64,000 nucleotides of DNA from a bacterium (GTDB lineage Bacteria; Bacillota; Clostridia; Oscillospirales; Oscillospiraceae): contig SFVC01000001.1 of assembly GCA_004560375.1 (NCBI GenBank), positions 1 to 64,000 on the forward strand, given 5' to 3'. The position numbers and the translations under genes are program-made. The notes below the pieces were generated by a model, which was given only the letters and a program-made list of their open reading frames with translations, searched no databases and was not told the DNA's origin. Each line of letters opens with the position of its first letter. Position 1 is the first letter of the stretch. Shown here piece after piece: positions 7,533 to 15,279 of this stretch.

Positions 7533-8429
7533 TCAGTTGTCAGATTCCTCCGGGTCATCCGGCTGAGATTCGGCCACCATCTCGATCATATTGGTGACCA
7601 CGGTATTAAGCTGTATGGCATTCTGAGCCGTGACCACCGGCACTCCTGTCTCAGTTTCCAATGCCTGACGGGCAATGTGGGCGACCCCGCCGCCCCGCTG
7701 GGCCACTTCACGGTTTTCTTCAAAGCCCTCCGGCTGTTACCTCTGGGAGATCTCCTTGGTAGAGTTTTCCGCCAGCATAGTTAGAATGAGTTCGGTGGTG
7801 CTCATGTTGTCCCGCAGGTTTTCCTTCTTCAACCCTTTCAGCCGCTTATACTGGCTGGTTGTCATGCCAGCCCAGGCCCGGGTGATCTCGTCGGTGAGGA
7901 TGGCATATTCCCGCCCTTTTTCCACACCCCGGGCCTGCCATTCAGCAGTGAGCTCGTTGCGGACACGGATGGCTAAAATGCGCTGATGTGCCCAATCGGA
8001 GGAGTAGCCCTTTTTTAAGTAAGTCTCCAGCGCCCGGTCAATGGCCTGCTCCGGGTCAATGGTTTCCTCAATGCGCTCCCGGCCCACCTGGGCCAGCCAG
8101 AGTTTGAAGGGCTCCGCTTTGGGAGACGGAATGGACTGAATAATACGTAGCAGCTGCTCTGTGGTGGCCACATCGGTAGAGTAGTGCTTGCCGTCTTTCG
8201 GAGATTTTAATTTCAGTTGCTTACAATTTGTAAGCAACTGATCCGCGCCTTCGTCCTTTAGCCGCTTTTTCAGCACAGCCCAATAGGTACTGGCATTGCG
8301 CTGCGTTGGCTGGTCTGTCAGTACACCCACCACATCTACTACGAAAAAAAACCATTCTTCCTGCTCTGCGTCCCACGCTGTCCGGATCGGCTGATCCTCA
8401 AACAGTTGAATTTTGTCCTGTTCGCTCAT
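7533..8429 (-). pseudogene. BRO-N domain protein interrupted by an in-frame stop codon
   Basis: BRO-N family protein of the kind found on phages and conjugative elements (probable DNA-binding regulator). The N-terminal BRO domain (EWFFFVVDVVGVLTD... YWAVLKKRL... EQLLRIIQSIPSP) is followed by the standard C-terminal helical part. At 7737-7739 a TAA interrupts the frame; the same frame continues without a break as QPEGFEENREVAQRGG...ESDN to a TGA at 7533-7535, and that continuation is the normal family ending. The wild type would probably have CAA (Gln) there, so this is a one-base nonsense change removing 67 residues. ATG 8429 is the likely start; GTG 8447 is an alternative. The short form may keep the BRO-N domain functional. 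Confidence 0.75.
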
Positions 8430-8466
8430 GGCAATACCCCCGCGCACTCATTTTTGATATTATACA

Positions 8467-9480
8467 TTATCTCACCCGCTCCCGCAAGAACTCCAGAAAC
8501 AGGGCCTCGATCTCTTTGTCGCTGCGTCCGTCCAGATAGGGGGCAAACTGCTTGCGGTCAAAGGATATCTTCTTGGGCAGCGCGGTCAGGCGCTTTTCGG
8601 CCCGCGCCCGGGCCTCCCGCCATGCGGCGTACATATCCTGACACTTGGCGGAAGGGGGTGGGCACTTGGAAGCAATATACTTCATAGCGGCCTTGTTGAG
8701 CGGATAACTCTCATTGCGGCACATCTCAATGAACACCTGCTGAGATTCCGGATCATAGTCCGCCATCAGGTCGGCGCAGGCCAGATTCAACTGCTTTGGG
8801 GATGCTTCCAGAATACTGGCCAGCTCCGGGATGAGATAGGTGAGCTTGACCGCCTTGCGGATCTCGTACTCCGTGACGCCAAAGAATTCCGCAACTAACG
8901 CTCGTGCGGAATACCTCTGGCGAGTTTCGCCTGATGTTCCGCTGCCCAACATCGGGCGATTATCGCCTGATGTTGAATGCTGCATTAAATCGAAACGTTG
9001 GCCCTGTCGGGATTTTGCTTCCAGAAGTGCCCTGTACGCCTTGCCCCGCTCAACGACGGACAGGTTCTGCCGTTGGATCAGGTTAGTGGAGGTAGCAATC
9101 ACGATTGCCCGGGCATCGTCCGCGTCCACGATCTCAGCGGGGATCTCCGTCCATCCGGCCAACCGGGCGGCGGCAGCACGGTTGTGTCCCGCCAAGATCT
9201 CGTAGTGGTCTGTCCCCGCAATAGGGCGCACAATGATCCGTACCATTAGCCCTTCTTCCTTGAGCTGCTCGGCAAAAGCCTCAAGCTGCGCCTGCGTGTA
9301 GGGCTTGAACCCAATATCCGCTGAGGAAAATGCGATCAGCTTGTCCAATAGCAGGTTACAGATGCGGACGTTTGCCTCGGGCGGGATTTCCCGAAAGAGT
9401 TTTGCGTAGGCTTCGTCCGTGGCCTGAAGCTCGGATGCCTGCTGGGTAGCGGACATCCGGCGCTTCAGCAGGTCGTCCAT
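8467..9480 (-). CDS. ParB/Spo0J-like partition protein
   Basis: 337-residue CTP-dependent DNA-binding partition protein. The ParB N domain carries LIVRPIAG-type and EILAGHNRAAAARLAG motifs (the GHNR box contacts nucleotide), then a central HTH region (SARALVAEFFGVTEYEIRKAVKL). A low-complexity insert (about SRQGQRFDLMQHSTSGDNRPM) separates the two and resembles plasmid and ICE ParB proteins. ATG 9480 lies seven bases after the parA stop with AAAAGG upstream; the frame extends further upstream inside parA but without family sequence. It acts with ParA at a parS site, for which palindromes upstream of parA are candidates. Confidence 0.85.
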   Translation of the reverse strand: MDDLLKRRMSATQQASELQATDEAYAKLFREIPPEANVRICNLLLDKLIAFSSADIGFKPYTQAQLEAFAEQLKEEGLMVRIIVRPIAGTDHYEILAGHNRAAAARLAGWTEIPAEIVDADDARAIVIATSTNLIQRQNLSVVERGKAYRALLEAKSRQGQRFDLMQHSTSGDNRPMLGSGTSGETRQRYSARALVAEFFGVTEYEIRKAVKLTYLIPELASILEASPKQLNLACADLMADYDPESQQVFIEMCRNESYPLNKAAMKYIASKCPPPSAKCQDMYAAWREARARAEKRLTALPKKISFDRKQFAPYLDGRSDKEIEALFLEFLRERVR

Positions 9481-9487
9481 CGCCTTT

Positions 9488-10312
9488 TTAGCCAAGGGCC
9501 AGCACCTCCTCCGCCAGGCTGCGGTAGGATTCGGCGGCGGCGTTTTTGGGGGCGTACTCAAAAATGCTCTGCCCCGCCGCTGGGCACTCCGCCACTTTGA
9601 TGGAATACTCGATGGGGCGCTGGAATACGTGGAAATCCTCGCCGTAGACCTCGGAAACGCTGGCTTTCACACTCTGGCACAGCTGGGGTCTGGACTGGTA
9701 CATAGTCAGAAGGATCCCCGCAATCTTGAGGTTGGGATTGAATTTGGCCTGCACCGATTTGACCAGTTCCAGCACATCGGGAATACCTTCGCTGGCCAGA
9801 AAGTGGGCCTGCACCGGGATGATGCAGTAGTCCGAAGCCGCCAACGCGTTGACTGTCAAGAGTTCATGTTGCAATCCACAGTCAATGATGATATAATCGT
9901 ACTGTTCCCTCAACGGCTCCAGTAGCGAGCCCATGACTTTCTCGCAAACCCGATCCACCTCGCCCACGGCGCTATATTGGGACATCTGCATCACCTGAAG
10001 CCGTGCAGCGGCGTCAGCCAGACGACGATTGGCGGGGATCAGATCCATACCGCTGCCGGTGTGGATAATCGTGCGGCTTGAATGAAGGTTCAGATCTTCC
10101 GGGTAGTCGATAGCCGCAAACAGGAGATTGGACAGTGTATGAGACTGTTCTGCTGGGGTATAGCCTAAGGCAGCAGTCAAGTTGCCTTGGGGATCGTTAT
10201 CAATGATTAGAATCCTTTTCTGGAAAATGCTGAGTGCAGCACCTAAGTTCAAGGTGCTGGATGTTTTTCCGACACCGCCTTTTGAGTTGGTAAAAGAAAT
10301 GATATATGCCAT
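9488..10312 (-). CDS. parA: ParA-family partition ATPase
   Basis: 274-residue Walker-type ATPase that segregates or stabilises a mobile replicon. The deviant Walker A box KGGVGKTSS begins at about residue 11, Walker A' is LIIDNDPQGN, and Walker B is YDYIIIDCGL. It lacks a long N-terminal HTH, so it is closer to the Soj/type Ib-like short ParA proteins. ATG 10312 follows GTGAGGAAATCAT. It is the first gene of the parA-parB pair, and the upstream region carries TTGCGAA palindromes that may serve as operator or centromere. Confidence 0.92.
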   Translation of the reverse strand: MAYIISFTNSKGGVGKTSSTLNLGAALSIFQKRILIIDNDPQGNLTAALGYTPAEQSHTLSNLLFAAIDYPEDLNLHSSRTIIHTGSGMDLIPANRRLADAAARLQVMQMSQYSAVGEVDRVCEKVMGSLLEPLREQYDYIIIDCGLQHELLTVNALAASDYCIIPVQAHFLASEGIPDVLELVKSVQAKFNPNLKIAGILLTMYQSRPQLCQSVKASVSEVYGEDFHVFQRPIEYSIKVAECPAAGQSIFEYAPKNAAAESYRSLAEEVLALG

Positions 10313-10339
10313 ATGATTTCCTCACTTTCCTATGTGGGG

Positions 10340-10438
10340 GCATCCCCCAATTTTTGATGCTGTATCGCAAGGCGATCATGTTGGCAAAAATAAGTTACGC
10401 AATTTTTCGCAAGGGGTCATTGACCTGTTGCGAAGTAT
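10340..10438 (-). promoter_or_regulatory. Candidate parS/operator palindromes upstream of parA
   Basis: The segment contains an interrupted dyad at 10406-10434 (outer arms TTCGCAA / TTGCGAA, inner GGTCA / TGACC), a second hairpin ATCGC AAG GCGAT near 10365-10377, and further CGCAA/TTGCAA half sites (TACGCAA, TTGCAAAAC). Clustered dyads next to parA are typical of centromere or autoregulation sites; assignment to ParB binding is inference. Confidence 0.45.
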
Positions 10439-10512
10439 GTTGCAAAACTGAATAATTTAACGTTAGGGATCGGTTGGGACACAACGGGTTGGAGACATTT
10501 GTGACTAAATCC

Positions 10513-10557
10513 TTCACACGCAAGAGGTCACAGATTCGAGTTCTGTAGTCTCCACCA
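10513..10557 (+). other. Displaced 3' fragment of tRNA-Val(CAC): likely attachment site of the island
   Basis: The 45 bases reproduce the 3' part of a tRNA exactly in tRNA spacing: anticodon loop TTCACAC (anticodon CAC), 3' anticodon strand GCAAG, variable loop AGGTC, perfect T stem ACAGA / TCTGT with loop TTCGAGT, acceptor strand AGTCTCC, then ACCA. The 5' anticodon strand and a normal D arm are missing (the bases before the loop are AATCC). Homology that starts at the anticodon loop is where tyrosine integrases cross over in tRNA genes. The fragment plus the terminator behind it would be the original chromosomal end. Caveat: GGAGAC at 10491-10496 could pair with GTCTCC, so a degenerate tRNA-like gene is an alternative. 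Confidence 0.6.
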
Positions 10558-10565
10558 ACCAACAT

Positions 10566-10603
10566 AATCCGAACTTGTTCCCCATGAGGGACGGGTTCGG
10601 ATT
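10566..10603 (+). terminator. Terminator behind the tRNA fragment
   Basis: AATCCGAAC (10566-10574) pairs with GTTCGGATT (10595-10603) around a 20-base loop and is followed by TGTTGTTT. It sits 9 bases after the CCA end, as expected for a native tRNA terminator. Confidence 0.6.
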
Positions 10604-10871
10604 TGTTGTTTATCTGGACAGCATCAGCGCAGAAAGAGCGGCCCGTCTTGCCGCTGGCGGCGGTCTGTAGGCCCGCCGCTTGGGGGTCTATGGCTCGATG
10701 GGCGGCATAAAGAAAGAGACACCCCGTTAAGGGTGCCTCTTGGCTGTGTCTGTTCGGCTTTGCGAAGGTTGTGCAAATGGCCCCAAAGGGGCGGAGATGT
10801 GCGGGCTGGGGAAGGACTAACTTTTTATCGTTAGCCCTGCTTGAAATTTGTATTAACTAATCTTTAATTTA
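10604..10871. other. Intergenic stretch without a recognisable gene
   Basis: No coding potential or named RNA is seen between the tRNA-type terminator and the end of the SH3 lipoprotein gene. It holds a hairpin at 10714-10741 (AAGAGACACCCC / GGGTGCCTCTT, one mismatch), a GGCCCCAAAGGGGC palindrome near 10780, and CTAAC / GTTAG near 10817-10834 that could end the minus-strand lipoprotein transcript. Confidence 0.5.
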
Positions 10872-11750
10872 TTAAGGACCATATATGAAATCCCCTGGAT
10901 CGGACTCTTCATAACCATAATCTGTAGTCTTCTTGGTTTCATCTAGGTTTATTCTGTGGGATCCAGATTCGAAGGGGTCACTCCCATCAATGTCACCGCC
11001 ACCTTGGGGAGGTGTTTGGGTGCCGGTGCCTCCGCCAGTGCTGCCGGGCTGGGGAGTTCTATTCTGGTTTTGCTGCTGGGGTTTTGATGTACTCAGATAA
11101 CTGGAGACTATATATGCTATTGTACCATCCGAGAGCTGAATTCGTGACCAGCCCTCCGCTTCTGTTCCCGGGATTGCTGTGCCTATTCGGGTTATTGACT
11201 GGCCCCTCGTTAAACTTCCTAACCTCGTACTGCTTGTTGAATAGCTCGCCCTGATATTTACCTGATCCAGTGCGTAGACTACTTCATTACATTCTGCAAA
11301 TAGCTGTACCTCAGCTTGGGGAGGTGCTTGGGTTGATGTAGCTGGATGAGCTTCGGCCCGCCATGCCCTGTATTGGGATTCAAGGTCTGCCGGGGCCTTA
11401 ACGTCTGTCCTTACGCTTAATATTGATTCAACCTCCGCAACCTCCATCAATATTAACTCTTCCTCACTTAACCCAAATTCAATATATATCTGCCCACCTT
11501 GATATCCCTGCTCAAAAATCGTGTATAACTCTGTCCCGGCGGCATCTTTTACGCCCCCGTTTCCAGACAACGGCTCCACGGCATTGTCCGGTTTCTCACT
11601 GGGGACAGCCGATTCCTGCGGCGGCTCAGTCTGGACAGCGGACGGTGAGGTTGTGTCTGGCTCGTCTGGCTGGTTGGCCTGTGCGGTGCCGCAAGCGGTC
11701 AAGCTCAGAAGCATGACGGCGGACAGGCCATATAATAGCGCCTTTTTCAT
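10872..11750 (-). CDS. Lipoprotein with bacterial SH3 domain
   Basis: 292-residue exported lipoprotein. The lipobox LSLTAC places the lipidated Cys at residue 20. A Pro/Thr/Ser-rich spacer (21-60) leads to an alpha/beta region of unknown type, then an SH3b domain at about 160-225 (VNIRASYSTSSTRLGSLTRGQSITRIG...GWSRIQLSDGTIAYIVSSYL) that typically binds peptidoglycan. A Gln/Gly/Thr-rich disordered tail ends in FIYGP. ATG 11750 has a GGAG-type site. It stands alone on the minus strand, next to the mobile-element end. Confidence 0.8.
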   Translation of the reverse strand: MKKALLYGLSAVMLLSLTACGTAQANQPDEPDTTSPSAVQTEPPQESAVPSEKPDNAVEPLSGNGGVKDAAGTELYTIFEQGYQGGQIYIEFGLSEEELILMEVAEVESILSVRTDVKAPADLESQYRAWRAEAHPATSTQAPPQAEVQLFAECNEVVYALDQVNIRASYSTSSTRLGSLTRGQSITRIGTAIPGTEAEGWSRIQLSDGTIAYIVSSYLSTSKPQQQNQNRTPQPGSTGGGTGTQTPPQGGGDIDGSDPFESGSHRINLDETKKTTDYGYEESDPGDFIYGP

Positions 11751-11891
11751 AGGATCCGTTCTCCTTCCGATCTTTGTTGGCGGTTTTTACCTTAGTGCTT
11801 CTATTCTACACCATATGCCCAAATCATGCAAGCGGTTTTTTGTTGTTGATAAAGCGTGTTTGCGGGGCGGCGTACCAAGCGGAAGCGCAAG

Positions 11892-11923
11892 GAACGCGCA
11901 CAGCTTGTTAGCTGTGCGCGTTC
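11892..11923 (-). terminator. Strong terminator at the end of the Rnf-like operon
   Basis: A perfect 13-bp stem (GAACGCGCACAGC with its complement, 6-base loop) lies 52 bases beyond the last operon gene. Confidence 0.75.
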
Positions 11924-11975
11924 TTAACCTTGCCGTATTGTAAACCAGCCCCCGCTCCATGGGGCGGAACCGCGC

Positions 11976-12419
11976 TTACAGCAGTCCGCTCAGGCACTGT
12001 CCCGCCAGGAACAGCATCAGGGCGGTGCCCGCCGGGGCCAGCGGGGCCCTGGAGCCGGTGGCGATGCGCTCCAGCGCGGCAGTGTAAAGCAGGCAGGCAA
12101 CCCCGAATACCGCCGCTCCTGCCAGGCCCAGCGCCCAGGCGGGGGTTCCTCCCGCCACCCCGGCGCACCAGGGCAGAAGTCCAAAGGCGATCCCGCCCAG
12201 CACCGTGTTGGCCAGCAGGGCCGGCCAGGACAGCTTGGATGTAGCGCCCAGGTATGCGTCCAGGGTCAGCGCGATGAGGCTGAGCCCCAGGATCATAACC
12301 AGGTCAAACCTGGGCCGGATGGCCAGCGGGGCCAGCGCCCCGACCAACGCCAGGGCCAGGCAGGCCGCGCCCACCACAATGGCCAGCAGCGCGCTGCGCT
12401 TCAATGGATTGTGCTTCAT
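11976..12419 (-). CDS. Small four-helix membrane protein at the end of the Rnf-like operon
   Basis: 147 residues with four hydrophobic segments (about 10-35, 40-58, 65-85, 95-115, plus a C-terminal one near 125-145). No Cys pair, heme or flavin motif is visible. It starts one base after the rnfG stop and has GGAGGG upstream, so it is part of the operon. In standard clostridial operons (rnfCDGEAB) rnfE follows rnfG, but this protein is shorter than RnfE/RnfA (about 190-200 residues) and I see no RnfE-type sequence. It might replace the missing membrane subunits or act as an assembly factor. Confidence 0.6.
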   Translation of the reverse strand: MKHNPLKRSALLAIVVGAACLALALVGALAPLAIRPRFDLVMILGLSLIALTLDAYLGATSKLSWPALLANTVLGGIAFGLLPWCAGVAGGTPAWALGLAGAAVFGVACLLYTAALERIATGSRAPLAPAGTALMLFLAGQCLSGLL

Positions 12420-12420
12420 G

Positions 12421-12963
12421 TCAGCCCTCCCATTCTGTGGCGCCGGAGGAGACGTCCGCGCCGGTGACGAAAGCGGCGGCGGAGTTGACCGCCCGGGTCA
12501 CCGCTTTGCTGGTGACGGTGGCCCCGGTGAGGGCGTCGATGTCCTCCCCCACGGCGGCCTCCCCGGCGGTGCCCAGGAATTGCAGCAGGAAGGGCACGTC
12601 GGTCTGAGCCCCCCGGCCCAGGCCGAAGGTCTCCCCGTGATCCCGCACCATCACGCCGGATACCGTCCCCTCGTTGGTCACCCCTACCCACAGGGTCATG
12701 GGGCCCACGTAGCCGTCGGTCTCCACCTCTAAAACGTACCCGTCCTCCGCCTTGAACACCCGGCGGATGCTCTCGTCCTCCCCGTCGTAGGGCTCCTCCG
12801 TGAAGGCGGTGGGGCGGCTGGGCAGCATATAGGACAGGATCTCATTCCGGGCCGCCTCCTCGCGGCTCCGGGCTGTCCCGCTCAGGGCGGCGGAGACGCC
12901 CAGCAGCACCGCGGCCGCCGCAACAAGGGCGGCAACCGGGGCGATAAACTGCTTCACCTTCAT
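12421..12963 (-). CDS. rnfG: RnfG-like flavoprotein subunit
   Basis: 180-residue membrane-anchored electron carrier. One N-terminal helix (7-29) is followed by an extracytoplasmic FMN-binding domain. The ApbE target motif DALTGATVT (143-151) is intact, with Thr149 as the expected FMN-threonine. ATG 12963 overlaps the stop of rnfD (TGATG) and has GGAGGG upstream; a longer open frame upstream is a shadow of rnfD. It would take electrons from RnfD and pass them on the outer face of the membrane. Confidence 0.9.
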   Translation of the reverse strand: MKVKQFIAPVAALVAAAAVLLGVSAALSGTARSREEAARNEILSYMLPSRPTAFTEEPYDGEDESIRRVFKAEDGYVLEVETDGYVGPMTLWVGVTNEGTVSGVMVRDHGETFGLGRGAQTDVPFLLQFLGTAGEAAVGEDIDALTGATVTSKAVTRAVNSAAAFVTGADVSSGATEWEG

Positions 12964-13934
12964 CACGCGCCCTCCTTTCCCGCGCCGAAGCGCCTGGGGA
13001 TCAGATACCGATCCAGCAGCCACGCGGCGGCGTTCATCAGCAGGATTGCGTAGGTGACCCCCTCCGGGAACAGGCCGGTATAGCGGAACACCACTGTCAG
13101 CACGCCGCAGCCAATGCCGTACACCACCTGGGCCGCGGGGCCCACGGGGGAGGTGGCATAGTCGGTGGCCATAAAGATGGCCCCCAGCAGTACGCCTCCG
13201 CCCAGCAGACTGTACGCCATCCACAGGATGGGGCTGTCCCCCTTGGGGAACACCAGGGTGAGGACGGCCACCGTCCCCAGGTAGGCGGCGGGTATGCGAA
13301 GGCTGATCACCCGCCGGAATACCAGCCAGGCGCAGCCGAGGAGCAGGGCCAGGGCGGAGGTCTCCCCGATGCAGCCCCCGATCCGGCCCAGGAACATATC
13401 GCCCAGGGACGCGTCGGGCAGGGCGGGCATCTGCATATTGTGCAGGGGGGTGGCCCCGGTGACCACGTCCGCCGGACTCAGCCCGCCCAGGGGCAGGGGC
13501 GTGCCCAGGGCCGGGAACCGGGTGAGGCAGGCGGGAAAGAGCAGCATCAGGAAGGCCCGGGCGCCCAGGGCCGGGTTAAAGGTGTTCTGCCCCAGGCCGC
13601 CGCACAGCCCCTTCACCACTACTGTGGCGAACAGCCCGCCCAGGGCGGCCACGTAATAGGGCACGGAGGCGGGCAGGGTCAGGGCCAGCAGCAGCCCCGT
13701 CACCAGAGCGGAGCCGTCGGGCAGGGTGTTGTGCTGGCGCAGGACGAGCCCCAGCAGCCACTCGCCCGCCAGGGCGGACAGCACGCACACCGCCGCCACC
13801 AGCGCGGCCCGAAGGCCCTGGAACAGCAGCCCCGCCACCAGCGCCGGCAGCAGGGCGATGGCCACGTCCAGCATCAGCCGGGTGGTGGTATCCTTCCCCC
13901 GGATGTGGGGGGAGGAGCTTACCGTCAAATTCAT
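12963..13934 (-). CDS. rnfD: RnfD-like membrane flavoprotein subunit
   Basis: 323-residue integral membrane protein of the RnfD/NqrB family, with about nine hydrophobic segments. The covalent FMN site is DVVTGAT (156-162, Thr162). Conserved NTFNPALGARAF (117-128) and the C-terminal FMATDYATSPVGP motif are family marks. The ATG overlaps the rnfC stop by four bases. Normal length. In a standard Rnf complex it works beside RnfG, RnfE and RnfA; only RnfC and RnfG are encoded here. Confidence 0.93.
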   Translation of the reverse strand: MNLTVSSSPHIRGKDTTTRLMLDVAIALLPALVAGLLFQGLRAALVAAVCVLSALAGEWLLGLVLRQHNTLPDGSALVTGLLLALTLPASVPYYVAALGGLFATVVVKGLCGGLGQNTFNPALGARAFLMLLFPACLTRFPALGTPLPLGGLSPADVVTGATPLHNMQMPALPDASLGDMFLGRIGGCIGETSALALLLGCAWLVFRRVISLRIPAAYLGTVAVLTLVFPKGDSPILWMAYSLLGGGVLLGAIFMATDYATSPVGPAAQVVYGIGCGVLTVVFRYTGLFPEGVTYAILLMNAAAWLLDRYLIPRRFGAGKEGA

Positions 13935-15235
13935 TTCGAACCCTCCTTCAGCGCCTGCTTCCCCGCCCGGAAGCCCTTTACCAGCGGAACCTTACCCGGG
14001 CAGGCGTAGGCGCAGCAGCCGCATTCAATACAGTCGGTCAAGTGCAGCCGCTTCAACGCGTCCAGATCCCCGGCGTTGGAAAAGCGGTAGAGGTACAGGG
14101 GTTCCAGCTTGATAGGGCACACCTCCAGGCACTTCCCGCAGCGGATGCACACCGGGTGGGCGCTCTCCCCGTTCTGGGCGGAGGACAGGCACACCACCGC
14201 GTTGACGGCCTTGGTGACGGGGACGGACAGATCCGCCTGGGCCACGCCCATCATGGGGCCGCCGGACAACACCTTCCACACGTCGTCCGTCAACCCGGCG
14301 GCGGCGATGACCTCCTGGAAGGGGGTGCCCACCCGCACGATCAGGTTCCGGGGGCTGTGCACCCCCTGGCCGGTGACGGTAACCACCCGCTCGATGAGGG
14401 GCGTCCCCTCGTACACCGCCCAGCAGACCGCGGCGGCGGTGGCGGCGTTGAACACGGCGCAGCCCACGTCTTTAGGCAGGCCGCCGGAGGGCACTTGCCG
14501 CCCGGTGACCGCCTGTATGAGCTGCTTCTCCGCCCCCTGGGGGTAGCGGGTGGGCAGCACCTTCAGCTCCATGCCGGGATAGTCCTTCAGCGCCTCCTTC
14601 AGCAGGGCGGCGGCCTCGGGCTTGTTGTCCTCCATGCCGATCACCACCCGCTCCGGGCTCAGCGCCCGGGCCAGCAGGGCCAGCCCCCGGAGCACGTCCC
14701 CGGGCCGGGCCCGGATCAGCGCGTCGTCCGCCGTGATGTAGGGCTCGCACTCGCAGGCGTTGAGGATCAGGGTATCGGTGGCGCCGACGCCGGTCTCCGT
14801 CTTGACCCCGGTGGGGAAGGCGGCGCCGCCCATGCCCACAATTCCCGCCTCCCGGAGGGCGGACGTCAGCTCCCCGGGGGTGAGCCCCTCCGGGTTGGCG
14901 CAGGGCCGCACCGTGGCGGCGGGCGTATCCAGAAAATCGTTTTTGATGAGAATGGCGGGGCAGACGCCGCCGCCGGGATGGGGCCGATCCTCAATGCCCA
15001 CCACCACGCCGGACACCGGCGCGTGGACGGGGACGCACAGCCCGTCGCCGTCGCCAATCTTCTGGCCCATGCACACCGCATCCCCCACCGCCACCAGGGG
15101 CTTGCAGGGCGCGCCGATGTGCTGGCGCAGGGGGATGATGGCCAAAGCGGGCGCCGCCAGGGCCGTGAGGGGAGCCGAGGCGCTCAGCTCCTTGTGCCCC
15201 TCCGGATGGACGCCGCCGAAGAACAGGGACTTCAT
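13931..15235 (-). CDS. rnfC: RnfC-like NADH-binding iron-sulfur subunit
   Basis: 434-residue peripheral subunit that would oxidise NADH on the cytoplasmic side. It has an N-terminal barrel domain, the NADH/FMN Rossmann-like region of the complex I 51-kDa type (GMGGAAFPTGVK, LILNACECEPYITAD), a SLBB-like part (VTVTGQGVHSPRNLIVRVGTPF), and two [4Fe-4S] binding motifs near the C terminus: CIRCGKCLEVCP and CIECGCCAYACP. ATG 15235 is chosen because AGAGG lies 8 bases upstream; the upstream GTG and ATG lie inside that site. With rnfB absent, the electron exit from these clusters is open. Confidence 0.93.
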   Translation of the reverse strand: MKSLFFGGVHPEGHKELSASAPLTALAAPALAIIPLRQHIGAPCKPLVAVGDAVCMGQKIGDGDGLCVPVHAPVSGVVVGIEDRPHPGGGVCPAILIKNDFLDTPAATVRPCANPEGLTPGELTSALREAGIVGMGGAAFPTGVKTETGVGATDTLILNACECEPYITADDALIRARPGDVLRGLALLARALSPERVVIGMEDNKPEAAALLKEALKDYPGMELKVLPTRYPQGAEKQLIQAVTGRQVPSGGLPKDVGCAVFNAATAAAVCWAVYEGTPLIERVVTVTGQGVHSPRNLIVRVGTPFQEVIAAAGLTDDVWKVLSGGPMMGVAQADLSVPVTKAVNAVVCLSSAQNGESAHPVCIRCGKCLEVCPIKLEPLYLYRFSNAGDLDALKRLHLTDCIECGCCAYACPGKVPLVKGFRAGKQALKEGSK

Positions 15236-15279
15236 ACGCATCACCTCTTACTGTTAAAATGAATTTCTTCCGGGGCTGT

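Noticed and set aside
10491..10557. A complete tRNA gene
   Set aside because: Only 67 bases lie between the possible acceptor arms; there is no D arm and the 5' anticodon strand does not pair.
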